From contig JAIVEN010000002.1 in the NCBI GenBank assembly GCA_026686845.1, forward strand, positions 22,666,001 through 22,730,000: 64,000 nt of DNA, given 5' to 3'. Positions 46,487-57,966 of this stretch are shown piece by piece (the stretch's first letter is position 1; the number at the start of each line of letters is the position of its first letter). The notes beneath the pieces were generated by a model. The model had not been told where the DNA came from, searched no databases, and saw nothing but the letters and a program-made list of their open reading frames with translations. The translations under genes and the position numbers were made by a program. The DNA comes from Adenanthera pavonina. Its lineage: Eukaryota; Streptophyta; Magnoliopsida; Fabales; Fabaceae.

Positions 46487-47680
46487 CATAATTAATTTTG
46501 GATTGTTTTGTCTTACATTTTTTGTTGGATTTGTTTTGCATAGGTGCATTTTGTTTATTGATTATTGATTTAATGATTAAATATATTGATTTATTATTAT
46601 CATTCAATATTATTTTGTATTGTAAACTGAATTATTATTGTTATCAATTAGGAAAGTTCTCAAGACATTTTTCTGTTTAAAATTAATATCTCATAGACTG
46701 TGCTAAGTTTGATGGAGTACTTTTAACATATTTGTTAGATTTATTGATTTATTGATGGGACATTTCTTGTAAACGTGGAAGTCACCTAGATAAGGCAATA
46801 TCATTACAGTTTACTAAAATTAACATTTTAAAGAATATTTATAAATTTAAAAAGTTAATATTCTAATATTGAAGGGAGATTTTTTTTCTAAAAAAATAAT
46901 ATATGAATATATTATATTTTTAATTCATGAGTTCAAAATAATTAAATTTTATTCTTTGCAATGTTATTCCATACATTGCTAAACATACAAATAATTAGTA
47001 TTATTATCTTATATGATATATCACTTTAAAATTTATAGTATTAAAATCTTATATTGGGTTTTCACCCAAAAAAAAATCTTATCTTGGACCTTATTCTATT
47101 AAATTTAGCCTACAAATTTTATATTATTAGACCTTATATATTTACTATATTATATACTAAACCTAGGGGTCATGTATTGCCAGTATTGGGCATTAGGTTG
47201 TTGTTTGATTGGGCCATTGATCAGATTCCTGCAAATATACAAAGTCAATTACAATATAGAAAATATCTTGAAGTATTCCAGGAGTCGTACCCAAGAGAAG
47301 TTATGATTCACTCAATTAATCAATTTTAGTCAAGAGAAAAGATGTACAAAAAGTCGAGAAGAGCATAAAATAAGAGTAAGAATAATATAGAGAAGCAAAT
47401 ATGTTTTAGTGTAATTCAATCACAGGAAGTGCTAGGGGATTTGGGTTTCACCTTCCTAGGATAACTAAAGTTTAGTCTTCGATTGAATCTTTCATATTTT
47501 TAGTGATGGTTATTTTTAATTTATCCTAATTATCTTTTAGTTAATTAGTGCGTATTTAATTAGTTTTTAATTTGCTCTTGCACAATTAAAGTTTCTAATC
47601 AAACTCTAAGGCTATAATCAAAGTTACCATAAATACTTAATTCTATTTATAGAATAGTTATTTATATCTATCTTTCTAGG
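46487..47680. other. Intergenic, possible old LTR sequence
   Basis: No intact gene. About 47160-47680 (for example CAGGAGTCGTACCCAAGAGA) reads like retroelement LTR sequence and may continue after the hAT-like insertion at 50285. The micro-insertion at 47043-47087 is listed separately. Confidence 0.4.
47043..47087 (+). repeat. Micro-insertion flanked by a 15-bp direct repeat
   Basis: AAAATCTTATATTGG and AAAATCTTATCTTGG, 14 of 15 identical. The 15-bp insert is GTTTTCACCC plus A, close to the insert at 29049. Confidence 0.65.
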
Positions 47681-50284
47681 TAGGGGTATGCATGGATAGG
47701 GTTCGGATAGACCATACCCCTACCTGATGTTTTACCTGAAGAAGGCCTCAGGCAATAAAAAATTGTTTGTGGCCCGACCCGGTCCGGTGTGGCTCGTGGC
47801 CCGCATCGGACGAGCCAGAACAGGGGCTAGGGTAGGCTTGGTCTGCATTTTTCAGTATTTAAAAAATAAAAAGTATATTTTTATGTATTTAAGAAATAAA
47901 AAAAATCTCTTTTTTTTTTGCATGTCACAATCCATATTCCATTTCATAGACAAATGCTGAACAAATGAGCAATAAGAGAACTAACCCCTCTATGAAGGCC
48001 GAACCTGACCTTGCCTTGAATGAAGACTTGGTATAGAGTCTGGACTTTCAATTTTTACAGTGACATTCCACCAAAAACACAGTGATCTGTAGCTGATTAG
48101 CTCAATTTTTAGTTACATTACATGTCATGTAATCATACTTAGCTAGTCAACAAATGTAACAATTAGAAACTTACACAAACTATGGAGGATGAGGAATTGA
48201 GTTCCAAACCTGCAAATTCAAGCTATAAAACAACTACAATCCTAAGCTTAAATCCTTAATGTTAACCATAAAGTCATCAACATAATCAAAGTTTCTCAAA
48301 CCTGCAAATAAACTTCCAAACCCCACAAACTTCCAAACATACTCAACACAATGTATCCCTTATCCATATAAAAATGAATTGCATTACAGGGAATCAACTT
48401 CAAGAAAACTAGTACAGCCATGTTAATCATTGAGTTAATTTACTTTCCACAAGCTTTCTAAAATCTATACTTACACCTCTTCTAATTTTTATTTATATAA
48501 GCATTTCTTTTCTCTTAAAAAAATTTAAAAAATTATCTGACAAAGTAAACTTGTTTATTCTTAATTATTTTATTAGAAATCCATCAATTGAATCCATACA
48601 ATACCTATATACCTCACACCTAGATGAGATGATCGGTGATAACTTGCCAATTTGATTCAAGTGAACCAACAAAACACAAATAGACACAAAGATCCGCAAT
48701 TTATATTACTTATGATAATGAAGGCATTATTATTAAAAGCATAGTGTCATTAATACAACTAGCTGATAGAAAAAGTCTTATTGGAGACCTATGTGTAAAT
48801 TGTATAATAATAGATACCAAGCACATAGGATAAGTTTTATCATAGGAAGCAAATATGATCTTTGTTGAGACCAAAGACCTATGGCCTTGCTTTTGTGCAA
48901 CAGAGCAAGAATTCTTGGCAGACATGAAAGAGTTATTTTGTATTAGGCATGCTGTTTTGACCTGCAATTTTTTTTGTTATACTCCTTTGCCTTTTACTTT
49001 TGACAAAATAGATTAAATATGGTAGTTTTGAGAGATTTCTTTCCTTATTTTCTTAGTTGGTATGGCAAGTAGTCTAATTAACAAAAGAAAAGTCATACTG
49101 AAGTATTGTAGCCAAAATTGAAAATTTTCCAAGTTGTTGATGTTAAGTGCAAACAATTCAATTAGGTCAAAATTAGTTTGCTTATGAAACATTAGAAGGT
49201 CTTTAAGGTCACAACGTTGACTCAATTTTATATTCTTGGATTTTACACACATGAAGGACACTTTAACATTCCAAGATACAAAATTAAGATTTTAAAATGG
49301 GTGACATGTTATTGTAATAAGAACTGCTTTATAGACATCTCAGAAAAATACTAAGGTAACATTTATCAATAGCCGTACTAAAGATATCCTAGGAAAAGAG
49401 TTTGAAGCCAACTTGTTTCGCCAATATTTTTCCCCCTCATGGAAACTTGAACTTTTGAAAACCAAGGAAACCTCCAAATATAATTCAGTTTCCTAACCAA
49501 TAATTTTGACTTTGACCTCAAATCAGTTTAAAAAACAAGAAAACTATATGCTTCATTCGATTATTTGTCCCTGAGTAGCTGACAAGGTTTTCATTTTTCT
49601 CTTGCATCTGAGCACCAATAAACAAGTTACATGTTACAATGGATAAGATAGGCTAAGTATGAATGCAATTTTAGTTTCAGAGAGCAAAGAGAGGAGAAGA
49701 ACATACTAGTGACTGCGAGCCTGCAAGGTGGTGCTTGTATAAGGCTATGAGTGCGAGGTGGTCCTTTGAAGATGAGATCTATTGACCTTTAAAGAAGAAA
49801 TATCAATTGCAATGTGAGTGTGAGGTGGTTTGGTGAGTACGAGGGCAACCTTCAATGAAGGAGGAGATGACGCCGATGCCACGATTGTGCTTGTGTCAGG
49901 CTGTGAGTTGTGATGTTAAGTTTAGGGCTTGAGTTCGATTGTGTTTATATGTGGTAGTGAAGCACAGTCGGGAGTTGAGACTAAGAGTAAGAGTGAGACG
50001 ATGAGAGTGAGTGTTTGTTTCAATGTTTCTATGTAATTGATGTCTAATGTTTCATTCTAAACGGTGTCATTTTTGTTCCTTACCATTGAAAAAAATAATA
50101 AATGTTTGTTATATATACACAGGCCGAGACAGGGACGAGCATGTCCTTACCCGTGGCCTGGCCTGACCCAGCCCATGTCTCCCTTAACCCAATTTTGCCC
50201 TTTGTTCTATTCTCCTCTTTTCTAGCTTGGCCTAGCCTGAATGGTCCGGGTAGACCTAGCGGCCAGGTAATTTAAACACCCTTA
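47681..50284. mobile_element. Candidate non-autonomous hAT-like element, 2.6 kb
   Basis: Ends TAGGGGTATGCATGG and, inverted, TAAGGGTGTTTAAATTACC. Subterminal regions are rich in GGCCCG/GGCCTG words (47770-47850 and 50120-50270), as in plant hAT elements. Flanking 8-mers TTTCTAGG (47673-47680) and TCTCTAAG (50285-50292) match at 6 of 8, both differences transitions: a plausible aged 8-bp TSD. The interior has no transposase; 49680-49960 is purine-rich and may be captured sequence. A direct repeat without A tail (GTATTTAAAAAATAAAAA) lies at 47855-47902. Confidence 0.45.
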
Positions 50285-51363
50285 TCTCTAAGTTTGAGTT
50301 CACTCTTCACCTTTCAGTCTATCCTATTTATCCATCCACAGAATAAATTTTATGGTGGTTAGTCATAAAATTCATATGAAAGCACAAAAGAGATAGATAT
50401 AATTGAACATGAATATATTGAAAGAATTAAATTATAAAACAAGAGTCATAATCTCAAAACAAACTTCAATCAATCCCAATTAGGTTACATCCCTACCCCT
50501 AACTAGGAGAATTAGCCACACATAAACATAGTTTTTAACATCAATCCAGTGCTAAATTCCTAAAAAGTAAAGACAAATACTAAAAGAAAAGAAGAAGTAG
50601 TAGATGAAAAGAATGATTCAGCCTCACTACGCTCTTAAATTTTAAGGCTTCAAAGACTCCAAAACATCTTCTCTAGGGCTTCCAAATGAGTGATTATGTG
50701 TCTGATGCATCTAGGAAGCCCCATATTTATAAAATTTGCGAGCTAATTGTCGAAGAAGTTAGAATGGCATCATAAACAATGCCACCCAGCTCCGGCTTCT
50801 ATGCCTTTTAATCCACCTAGCACTAGGTGGAATTATATTTCTTTTTTATTCAGCTCTTCATCCAATGCCAGCTGGATGCCTTCTGTGATGGACCTAACGC
50901 CGGGTCAGTACGTAGCTTGAGCTCTTTTTTGCCTTCTCACTTGTGGTTGGATGAGAAAATATGCTGGGGTCGGATGACTTTGTTAATTAACGCTTTCCTC
51001 CATCCTTTTAGCTATATTTTACGCAAAACTCCTCATAATTGCTCCTACACTGCAAAGATACTTTAAATTACGCATGGATCATGCAAAAAAGTATCAAAAC
51101 AAAACATATTTAGATAAAAAGAAGCACATAATGTAGGTATTTTATAGGTATAAAATAGATATTTTAACCATCATATTGTTTTCAATTTTCAACCATCATA
51201 AAAATTATAAAATAACTCTTGGAAATAAAAAGTTTGAGTTAAATTTTTATAAAATATTTTTTTAACAATCTCTTGTTAAATTCATAATATTTAGTGGTCG
51301 CTGGATAGGGGGGAAGTAAGATATAGAAATTAAACTTTCTAGAAAATAAGACGAACACTTTAA
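50285..51363. other. Intergenic, possible LTR continuation
   Basis: No intact gene. Text such as CACCTAGCACTAGGTGG (50814, palindromic) and the dispersed-repeat style suggest retroelement origin, perhaps joined originally to 47160-47680. Confidence 0.35.
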
Positions 51364-51851
51364 ATATGCATTTGGATTGTGTTGAAACTCAGCTTTCTTG
51401 AACTTCGACCCCATGACATGTTATGTCATCAATCAACAGTGACATGTTCAGCCAAGAAGATCTTCCTTTCTTCATTGCCTTTTTTGCCTTCATTAGAAAA
51501 TTCATTCCTCTTTTTCTCTTATTAATCTTTCACTTTCTTCATCTTCTCCCATTACTTTCTCTATAGCCTCCTTCACTTTTTCCCTCTTCACTTGAACCCC
51601 ATACTTGTCCTCCTCCTCTACATGTCATTGTCTTCCCCTATTACTTTTTCTATTGCTTCCTTCTCTATCAATGGTAGCTTGGACTCAAAGGGCATTGAGG
51701 GTTGTGGTTACTAAGGTTACCTTCTCATTTTGGCGAGCCAAAAGTCTAGCAATGTTCACCATGGGAAGAAGATGACTTTTGGAGCCTTTAAAAGGGGTAT
51801 CAAAACAAAGTGAAGCTGAAGTTTCTACATTGTGGCAGGCAAAGAGTCCAT
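51364..51851 (-). pseudogene. UGT73 pseudogene with large internal deletion
   Basis: On the minus strand the copy starts at the homologous Met (51851) and keeps about 60 codons of the N-terminus, including LLPMVNIARLLARQNEKVTLV. It then jumps to the last roughly 90 codons (QVKREKVKEAIEKVMGE...). The whole centre, including the catalytic Asp and the PSPG box, is missing. At the junction the VKEAIEKVMGE-coding segment is present twice (51539-51574 and 51630-51665), a local duplication at the breakpoint. Frameshifts, stops and a changed stop codon follow. About 470 bp instead of 1.54 kb. Upstream sequence is still homologous to the intact genes. Confidence 0.88.
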
Positions 51852-52126
51852 GGCAACAAAGGTGATGGGATTTGATTTTGAACTTGCCATGTATTGACGA
51901 TGTTAATGGAGGCTAAGTTGGTGCATGTGAGTTAAGTAGATGGTGCCAGTGGGCTGTTGTGTAGCTGTCATGAAATGAAATGACACTGAAGCTTTGTTAT
52001 TTGTTAAAAATATTGAACAAAGAAACACATGAATCAAGGGAGGGTGATGTTGGGAGAGTCAGCTAACAAGATTGGAGCATGAGGTACTCACTTCTTTGAT
52101 ATTAAGAGGAGATGGAGATGAATCTG
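51852..52126 (-). promoter_or_regulatory. Decayed UGT upstream region
   Basis: CATGAAATGAAATGAC (51970), ACACATGAATC (52025) and TGATGTTGGGAGAGTC (52044) match, in order and spacing, the upstream region of the 60-kb gene, and in part of the 34-kb gene. The duplication therefore included at least 200 bp of 5' flank. Confidence 0.6.
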
Positions 52127-52389
52127 TACTCCCTCTTAATACGAGACATTTTCAACTATCTTATGTATATAAGGAAAAAATTAATCATTAAATTTGTCAA
52201 AAAATTTCAATATTTTTAACCATTTTCCTTTATTAATTATTTTTCATACGTTACATAACATTTATTTCTTATCTATTAATTATCGACTAGGGGCATAATT
52301 AATACACTTGATAGCCCTGCAAGATGTCCTATATTATAAACCAATTATTGCTTCTGAAAGATATCCCATATTTAGGACCGGTGGAAGTA
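52127..52389. mobile_element. Stowaway-like MITE
   Basis: TACTCCCTCTTAATACGAGA on the left and TTAGGACCGGTGGAAGTA on the right, TA-bounded, 263 bp. Same family as 10447-10738. It sits directly upstream of the UGT pseudogene. Confidence 0.7.
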
Positions 52390-52724
52390 TGTCTTAAGCT
52401 ATTCATCAAAATGAGTCTTGATTATTGTGCACAAGTTGGGAAAATGGAAGCTGGATCCTCTTAAACACTCTCAATTTCATATGCTCCTATCTATTATTGT
52501 TTAAGACTATGGCATATGAATTAAGAAAGCTTTAATTAATGTGAATTAATAGTATGTAATGACAAAAATACTCTCATTTAATAAGCATTGGGATTTAATT
52601 TCTAATGAGGTGAATTAAAAAAAGTAAGTAGTAGATAAGAGAGAAGAGAAAAAATTAGATTAATAAATTATGTATAATTGGAAAAAAGAAATTGATCATG
52701 TGTTAAATTTGTAAAACAATATTC
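52390..52724. other. Short spacer
   Basis: No gene or repeat recognised. Confidence 0.5.
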
Positions 52725-53015
52725 TACTCGTTTCAAAATATAGGATGGATTAAGTGGGAATTAACGTTTTAAAATATAAGTTTGTGAAAGCTATTGACCA
52801 TTTATTACTTTCTTTATAATTTTATCCGTATTTATGATAGTATTCAATTGTGAGAGAGAAGAGTGAAAAAAGTTATGGGGAGAGAAAAAAATTCATTTTT
52901 ATCCTATTTAATGAGAATAATTTTGGAAAGTTATGAAAATTTTTAAAAGAATTAATGTTTTCTTGATGGGCGTGAAGTAAATAGATATGACTTATATTTT
53001 GAAACGAAGAGAGTA
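52725..53015. mobile_element. Stowaway-like MITE
   Basis: TACTCGTTTCAAAATATAGG against TTATATTTTGAAACGAAGAG-AGTA, TA-bounded, about 291 bp, non-coding. Confidence 0.65.
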
Positions 53016-53145
53016 ATCATTTTGAAGTAAAATAGAAAACCTAAAACAACAATAAAAATGATACAAAGAGTACTTTAGAGACGTAAAGTTAGAGATATAT
53101 TGGAATAAAGTGGTATGTCATATCTCTGTATATGTTGGTTCCTTT

Positions 53146-54110
53146 GCCTCCTATTTGGTTCAAGGGATTTGGAGAGGAGGGGAGAGGGAAAATTTTCTGC
53201 CTTATTTTTTCCAAATTAAAGAAGGGGGAGGGAGCATTTTCCTTCTCCTCTCCTCCTCTCCCTCCAATCTAATGAAGGGGAAAAGTATTTCCCTCACTTG
53301 TTTAGTTTTAAAAAAATAAGAGGAAAAATTTTAAGAAAATAATTCCCTCCACTTATTTGGTTTATGCTATGTTTGGTTCAACCAAGGATAAGAGAGGTGA
53401 GGGATTTTAATGAAAGAAAAGGAAGGGAAGAGAAAAAAAGGGATTTTAATTTTATCTCATTTGAAGGAAAAATGATGGATTTTAATGTTACTCTATTTAG
53501 TTTAAGAGGGAAAATGAGGAAAAATAATTATAATTGTACAATTTTCCCTTAGCATACTCAAGTTATTTTTACCTCTCTTTTCTTCCCTTCTATTTTTTCT
53601 TTTCTTTTATATGATTTTATAATCACATATTATTTTTTTACCACTATAATTACAAATTATTTTATATATTATTTTTTTTGCCACTATAATCTTCACATAA
53701 TGCACCACCATGGAAGAGGTAAGTGGTGGCTGGAGTGGAGCTAATTGACAATGATGCTCTAGCAGTGTATAGCATAGAGAGGCGAGTAGCGAGGGGGAAA
53801 ATATTCGCTTTAGAATGAAAGTTGCATCAATTAAAAGAGGGAATGTAAATATATAAATGTTTAGGGGTAATTTAATCAGGATAAGATAAAAAGATACATT
53901 TTGGCCTTAAATTACCCCAATTTGGAGGGGAAAGCTACAAGGGAAATGGCTTGCTTCCTCCAATTTTTGTTTTACCAGACAAAAGGATTTCAATAAAATC
54001 CCTCCCCTCCCCTTTCATTCCCTACATTTTCCCTAAATCAAACATAACATTAGAAAACAAATAGGATGGAAAAGTTTTCCCCCCCCTAAAATCCCTTAAA
54101 CCAAACAAAC
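53146..54110. mobile_element. Nested pair of Tourist-like MITEs
   Basis: Outer ends: ATTTGGTTCAAGGGATTTGG at 53153 and its inverted relative AAAATCCCTTAAACCAAACA near 54087-54106. Inner ends: TATGTTTGGTTCAACC at about 53368 and inverted AAATCAAACATAAC near 54035-54050. Both have the (G)TTTGGTT terminus of Tourist-like or related elements. The inner element seems inserted into a relative. Frames inside are purine-rich and unconvincing. Confidence 0.5.
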
Positions 54111-54274
54111 CCTAAGGGTAGGATCCATACGCATCTTCCTAAGTTCATCATGAAGTACTTGATAGGATCTCTCCACAAAATTAATGATAAAGAGTAAGAA
54201 GTAAATTATTGCTTTTTCAAATCAAAGAAAATTACGCAGTGGTGCAGAGAATGGATCTCTTTCACTCAATCAAT

Positions 54275-55126
54275 TAGGGGTGAGCATGTCTTGGTGGGCT
54301 CGAGTAATCTGAACCAGCCCAACACCTTGTGGGCTAGAAATTATCGAGATGGTCTGGGTTATGGGTTTGGGGTTCTTTCTAGAAATACTTGAATCGGCCT
54401 GCTTATATGTTATTTTCCCTAATATGTGTAGTTGCATCTTGCCTCTTCATCATTATTACTCTTACAAATCTCACCTCTCACTCCACTCACTGCTTTTTCC
54501 ACTCAACCATTCCTCTCATCACCTTTCACTGCACTCAAATCACTGCCATTATGACACCCTTCGTTGCCTTCTTGCATCCTTCCCTTTGTTTCTCTCAAAA
54601 TCTGCAATTTTGTGAAGAGAAAGATAGATCCATTGAAGCTTTAATCACCATGGCTTTCTTGCTTACTGCTGCTGATAAATAAGATGAACAAAGAAGAAGC
54701 TAAATCACATCCTTCCCTAGATCATGATCTACGATTCTATAAGAGGTAGATAGATCTATTGATGTTTCACTCACCATGGCTTTCTTGCTCACTATGGCTA
54801 GTAAAGAAGATGGGCAAAGAAGAAGCTGATGAAGGAAGAAGATGAAGAATATAAAAAAGGAGTTATACACACTGCTATTATCTTCTATTTCTACTTTGTG
54901 TAAGATTGTTTTTTTATAAAGGAGTTGGCTTTGTATTTTAGATCTAGCTTTTTCAATGGAGTTTTCTTCCATCCGCCTTGATTATGCTTTGTAATTTTGT
55001 CTGCTTGTGTTTGACCGGGTTTACCTAGAACAACCTAGTCACCTAACCCGAACCAACATGCATGAGGTTAAGCCAGGCTCCAGTTTAGGGCAAACTTAGG
55101 CACAGTTTGACCCTTACACACCCCTA
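54275..55126. mobile_element. Non-autonomous hAT-like element with 8-bp TSD
   Basis: Termini TAGGGGTGAGCATG and, inverted, TAGGGGTGTGTAAGGG. Flanks CAATCAAT (54267-54274) and CTATCAAT (55127-55134) agree at 7 of 8, as an 8-bp hAT TSD. Inside, a segment starting GATAGATCCATTGAAG (54625) is duplicated about 125 bp later (GATAGATCTATTGATG, 54750) up to CAAAGAAGAAGCT. No transposase. Small frames (54389-54682) are not supported as genes. Confidence 0.65.
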
Positions 55127-55134
55127 CTATCAAT

Positions 55135-56137
55135 ATCTATAATCTACCCAAAACATAAGGTAGTTGTCTAAAAACAACAAAATTATTATCAATCCTATGT
55201 GCTTGTCAAGCCAACAAATTCATTTTGGAATTTTCCACAATACTAGTGTTCCTCAAAAGGTATCCTTGGAATTTTCATGAGCAATGAGATTTAGCACTTT
55301 AATGGAGTCACAACAAGTCATATTTTCTTGATTCCATTATCCTAACAAATCTTAATGCCATGTAAAATTGCTGTAAGTTCCATTGTAGTACTCAGTACAG
55401 GCCCAACTTACCGATAAAGCCCAAGATCATCTAATCACCTTTGTAGTCACAAATGACCCCCATTCACATAGTTTCTCATTTCTTCTCTATGATCAACAAA
55501 TCCATTAATGTCCAATCTAACCCATGATCTTTCTAATGGCCTCCATCTAAAATAGACCTCTCTAAGTTTCACACCTAAGGGGGTCTTCATGTCATCAATT
55601 GGCTTCTATGTGCTCATGAAATGATGAAATTAAAATAATGTTCCGTTGTTCTTGTTCCTTTGTAGAGAAATAGCCTACTACATCTCACTTTCCACAACAA
55701 CCAACAAACACATCCAATGACCCTTTTCCATGGCAATTTCCTTGTATAAGGACTTCTTGCCTCATTATTTGTGTTCCACAAAATTCACTCCTACACTAAC
55801 AGAGAGAAAAAAAAATGAATAGATTTTATATTGTAAATTGATTATTCTTAGCCAACGTAGGTTAATCTAGCTAGCTGGTAAAAATACAGCTCATATCTTA
55901 AAAAGATATAGGTTTGAATCCACTACCAATGCAAAGACCTTATTGGTTGGAAATATGTAAATATATATATATATATATGTAAGTGTTCTTTAAGCAGTAG
56001 AGTTTGTCTTAATACTAATAATTCCTCCAGACCCAAGTCACCTAAACTTCATAAAAAAAATAATTGATGATTCTTACATGCAGTGCCTTTGCACATTTAT
56101 CCATAAAAAATACTCATTTATTATTTTTATTATGAAA
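55135..56137. other. Intergenic with SINE remnant
   Basis: No gene. 55855-55950 contains TAGCTAGCTGGTAAAAATAC and the B-box-like GGTTTGAATCC at 55911-55921, a tRNA-derived SINE fragment on the plus strand, followed by a TA microsatellite. Confidence 0.5.
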
Positions 56138-56482
56138 TACTCTCTCTAATCCTTTTTTATAAGATACTTTTTTAAATATTTTTTTATCCTTAATATAAGA
56201 TGCTTTTAGAATTGTCTCAATCATTAAATATTTTTTACCCAAAATGCCCTTTGCTTGTACTTAACAATTGATATTAATGTGGATAATTGCACCAATTTAG
56301 TGATATACTCTTAAATATCATTGAGAAAAATGGTGTCATTAATGAGCTTCATTGAATTGGTATAATTTTGGAACATAATTGAAATTTTATACAAATTTAA
56401 TGAAATTAGCCATCTTTAACTAAAAATTCTTAATATGCTTAAAATTACTTAAAAGTATCTTATGAAAATAACCGGGGGAGTA
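56138..56482. mobile_element. Stowaway-like MITE
   Basis: TACTCTCTCTAATCCTTTTT on the left against AAATAACCGGGGGAGTA on the right, with AAGATAC/GTATCTT just inside. TA-bounded, 345 bp. Confidence 0.6.
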
Positions 56483-56677
56483 ACTATTTGACGTTTTATC
56501 GTCTCTTTCGACATTCATGTGTTATATTTTGTACCAAGATAGTATTTGTCATAAAAAATTTTTTTTTTGTTATTATTTAAGTGATGCTATACATTAGCTT
56601 CATCATTAATAAATTTCAAATTACATCCCGATACTTTATGTTGAAATGTCATTGTCTTGAATTCAAATCTTTGTTTA

Positions 56678-56948
56678 TATTCCTCCTACCCATATTATAA
56701 GGTATTTTATATTAATTACATGCATATTAAGAAAATCATTTTTTCACTTAAAATCAATGCAAAAAGTGCCAACATTTTTTATTTTAACCTTATTAAATGC
56801 CCAATTTTATTATTATTGTAAGATTATAAATGAGGAATTAGGAATAATTAAAGACAGAGGTAAAATGGCATAAAAATATCTAACACCCTATATTTTAAAC
56901 TAGAAACTTGTCATACAAAACATCCTATAATATGGACCGGATGGAGTA
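56678..56948. mobile_element. Stowaway-like MITE (ATTATAAGG subfamily)
   Basis: TATTCCTCCTACCCATATTA against TAATATGGACCGGATGGAG-TA, TA-bounded, 271 bp. Internal sequence matches 14123-14396 (ATTAAGAAAATCATTTTTTC, AGACAGAGGTAAAATGG). Confidence 0.7.
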
Positions 56949-57145
56949 GATAATACTACTCCATTTATGGCATTTAGCAACCAGGAACCTAATCATGGCT
57001 GCGGAAGACCCAGAAATATCAAATTATACAATCTTAATTATCATCAGTTTGGTAGAATGGTACATTTGGTGGCATGCATTTGGAGCCTCATTTAAAAGAT
57101 CAGGTCAAGTTTTTTTTCTCCCTATTCTAATTACCAAATAACCTT

Positions 57146-57522
57146 GGGCCTGTTTGATTCTATTTTTAAAAGCAGTTTTTCTGTTTTTGGAAACAGAAAA
57201 ATAAAAAAACTTGTTTGGTAAACCTATTTTTTATAAACTGTTATGAGAAACAGAAAAATAAAAGAACAGAAAACTCAGAACAACTTTAAGGTGTTTTGTA
57301 GTTTTTGTTCTGGAAAACAAAAGAAAAGGTGAAAAATACCCACCTCATTAATGGTAAAGTTATAAATTTTGAATAACTCATTTATCACTCACTAGTTATG
57401 ATTTTGAGAACAATTATTCAAACAGATTTTTTTATTTTCTTGTTTTCAAAACTTATTCTTGAAAACAGTTTTGTAAAACTGTTTTAAAAACAATAAAATA
57501 AAAAACATTGTCAAACAGGCCC
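57146..57522. mobile_element. Tourist-like MITE
   Basis: GGGCCTGTTTGATTCTATTT on the left and TTGTCAAACAGGCCC on the right are inverted. The interior is rich in AAACAG/CTGTTT words that can pair. 377 bp. A 3-bp TSD is not clear (CTT against TTA). Confidence 0.6.
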
Positions 57523-57961
57523 TTAATTCAGACTAACTCAATTGCCCTTATGTTGCCCATCTTAGCTGTCAAAATAATTAATAATCAATAAGTTTCAACA
57601 AAATGAAGATAAGTATAAACGGAGAATGAACCTGAAATGATTATTCTATGCCAACATTTTCTTTTTATCGGAATTATGATGTTATTGCATGTGCTTGACC
57701 CGCGGTAATGATTTTTTTCTTTTTCCAGGTATGTAAGAAGAATCAAAACGTGGTTTTAATACCCAAACATTTGTCTCGAAAAATCTTCCTCTCAGATATG
57801 ATTTGAATGCATCATTCCAATGCCATGTGATTTGTTTGTAACAATTCAATCATCATATGTGTATACAGGTTGAATTGGTGCCTAAGCTTGCTCTTTAGGT
57901 CCAGAAAGTTATGGATCGGGCATTACAATATTAAATTTTCTCGTGAAATTCTCTACAAGTT
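57523..57961. other. Short intergenic stretch
   Basis: No gene recognised. Confidence 0.45.
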
Positions 57962-57966
57962 AATAT

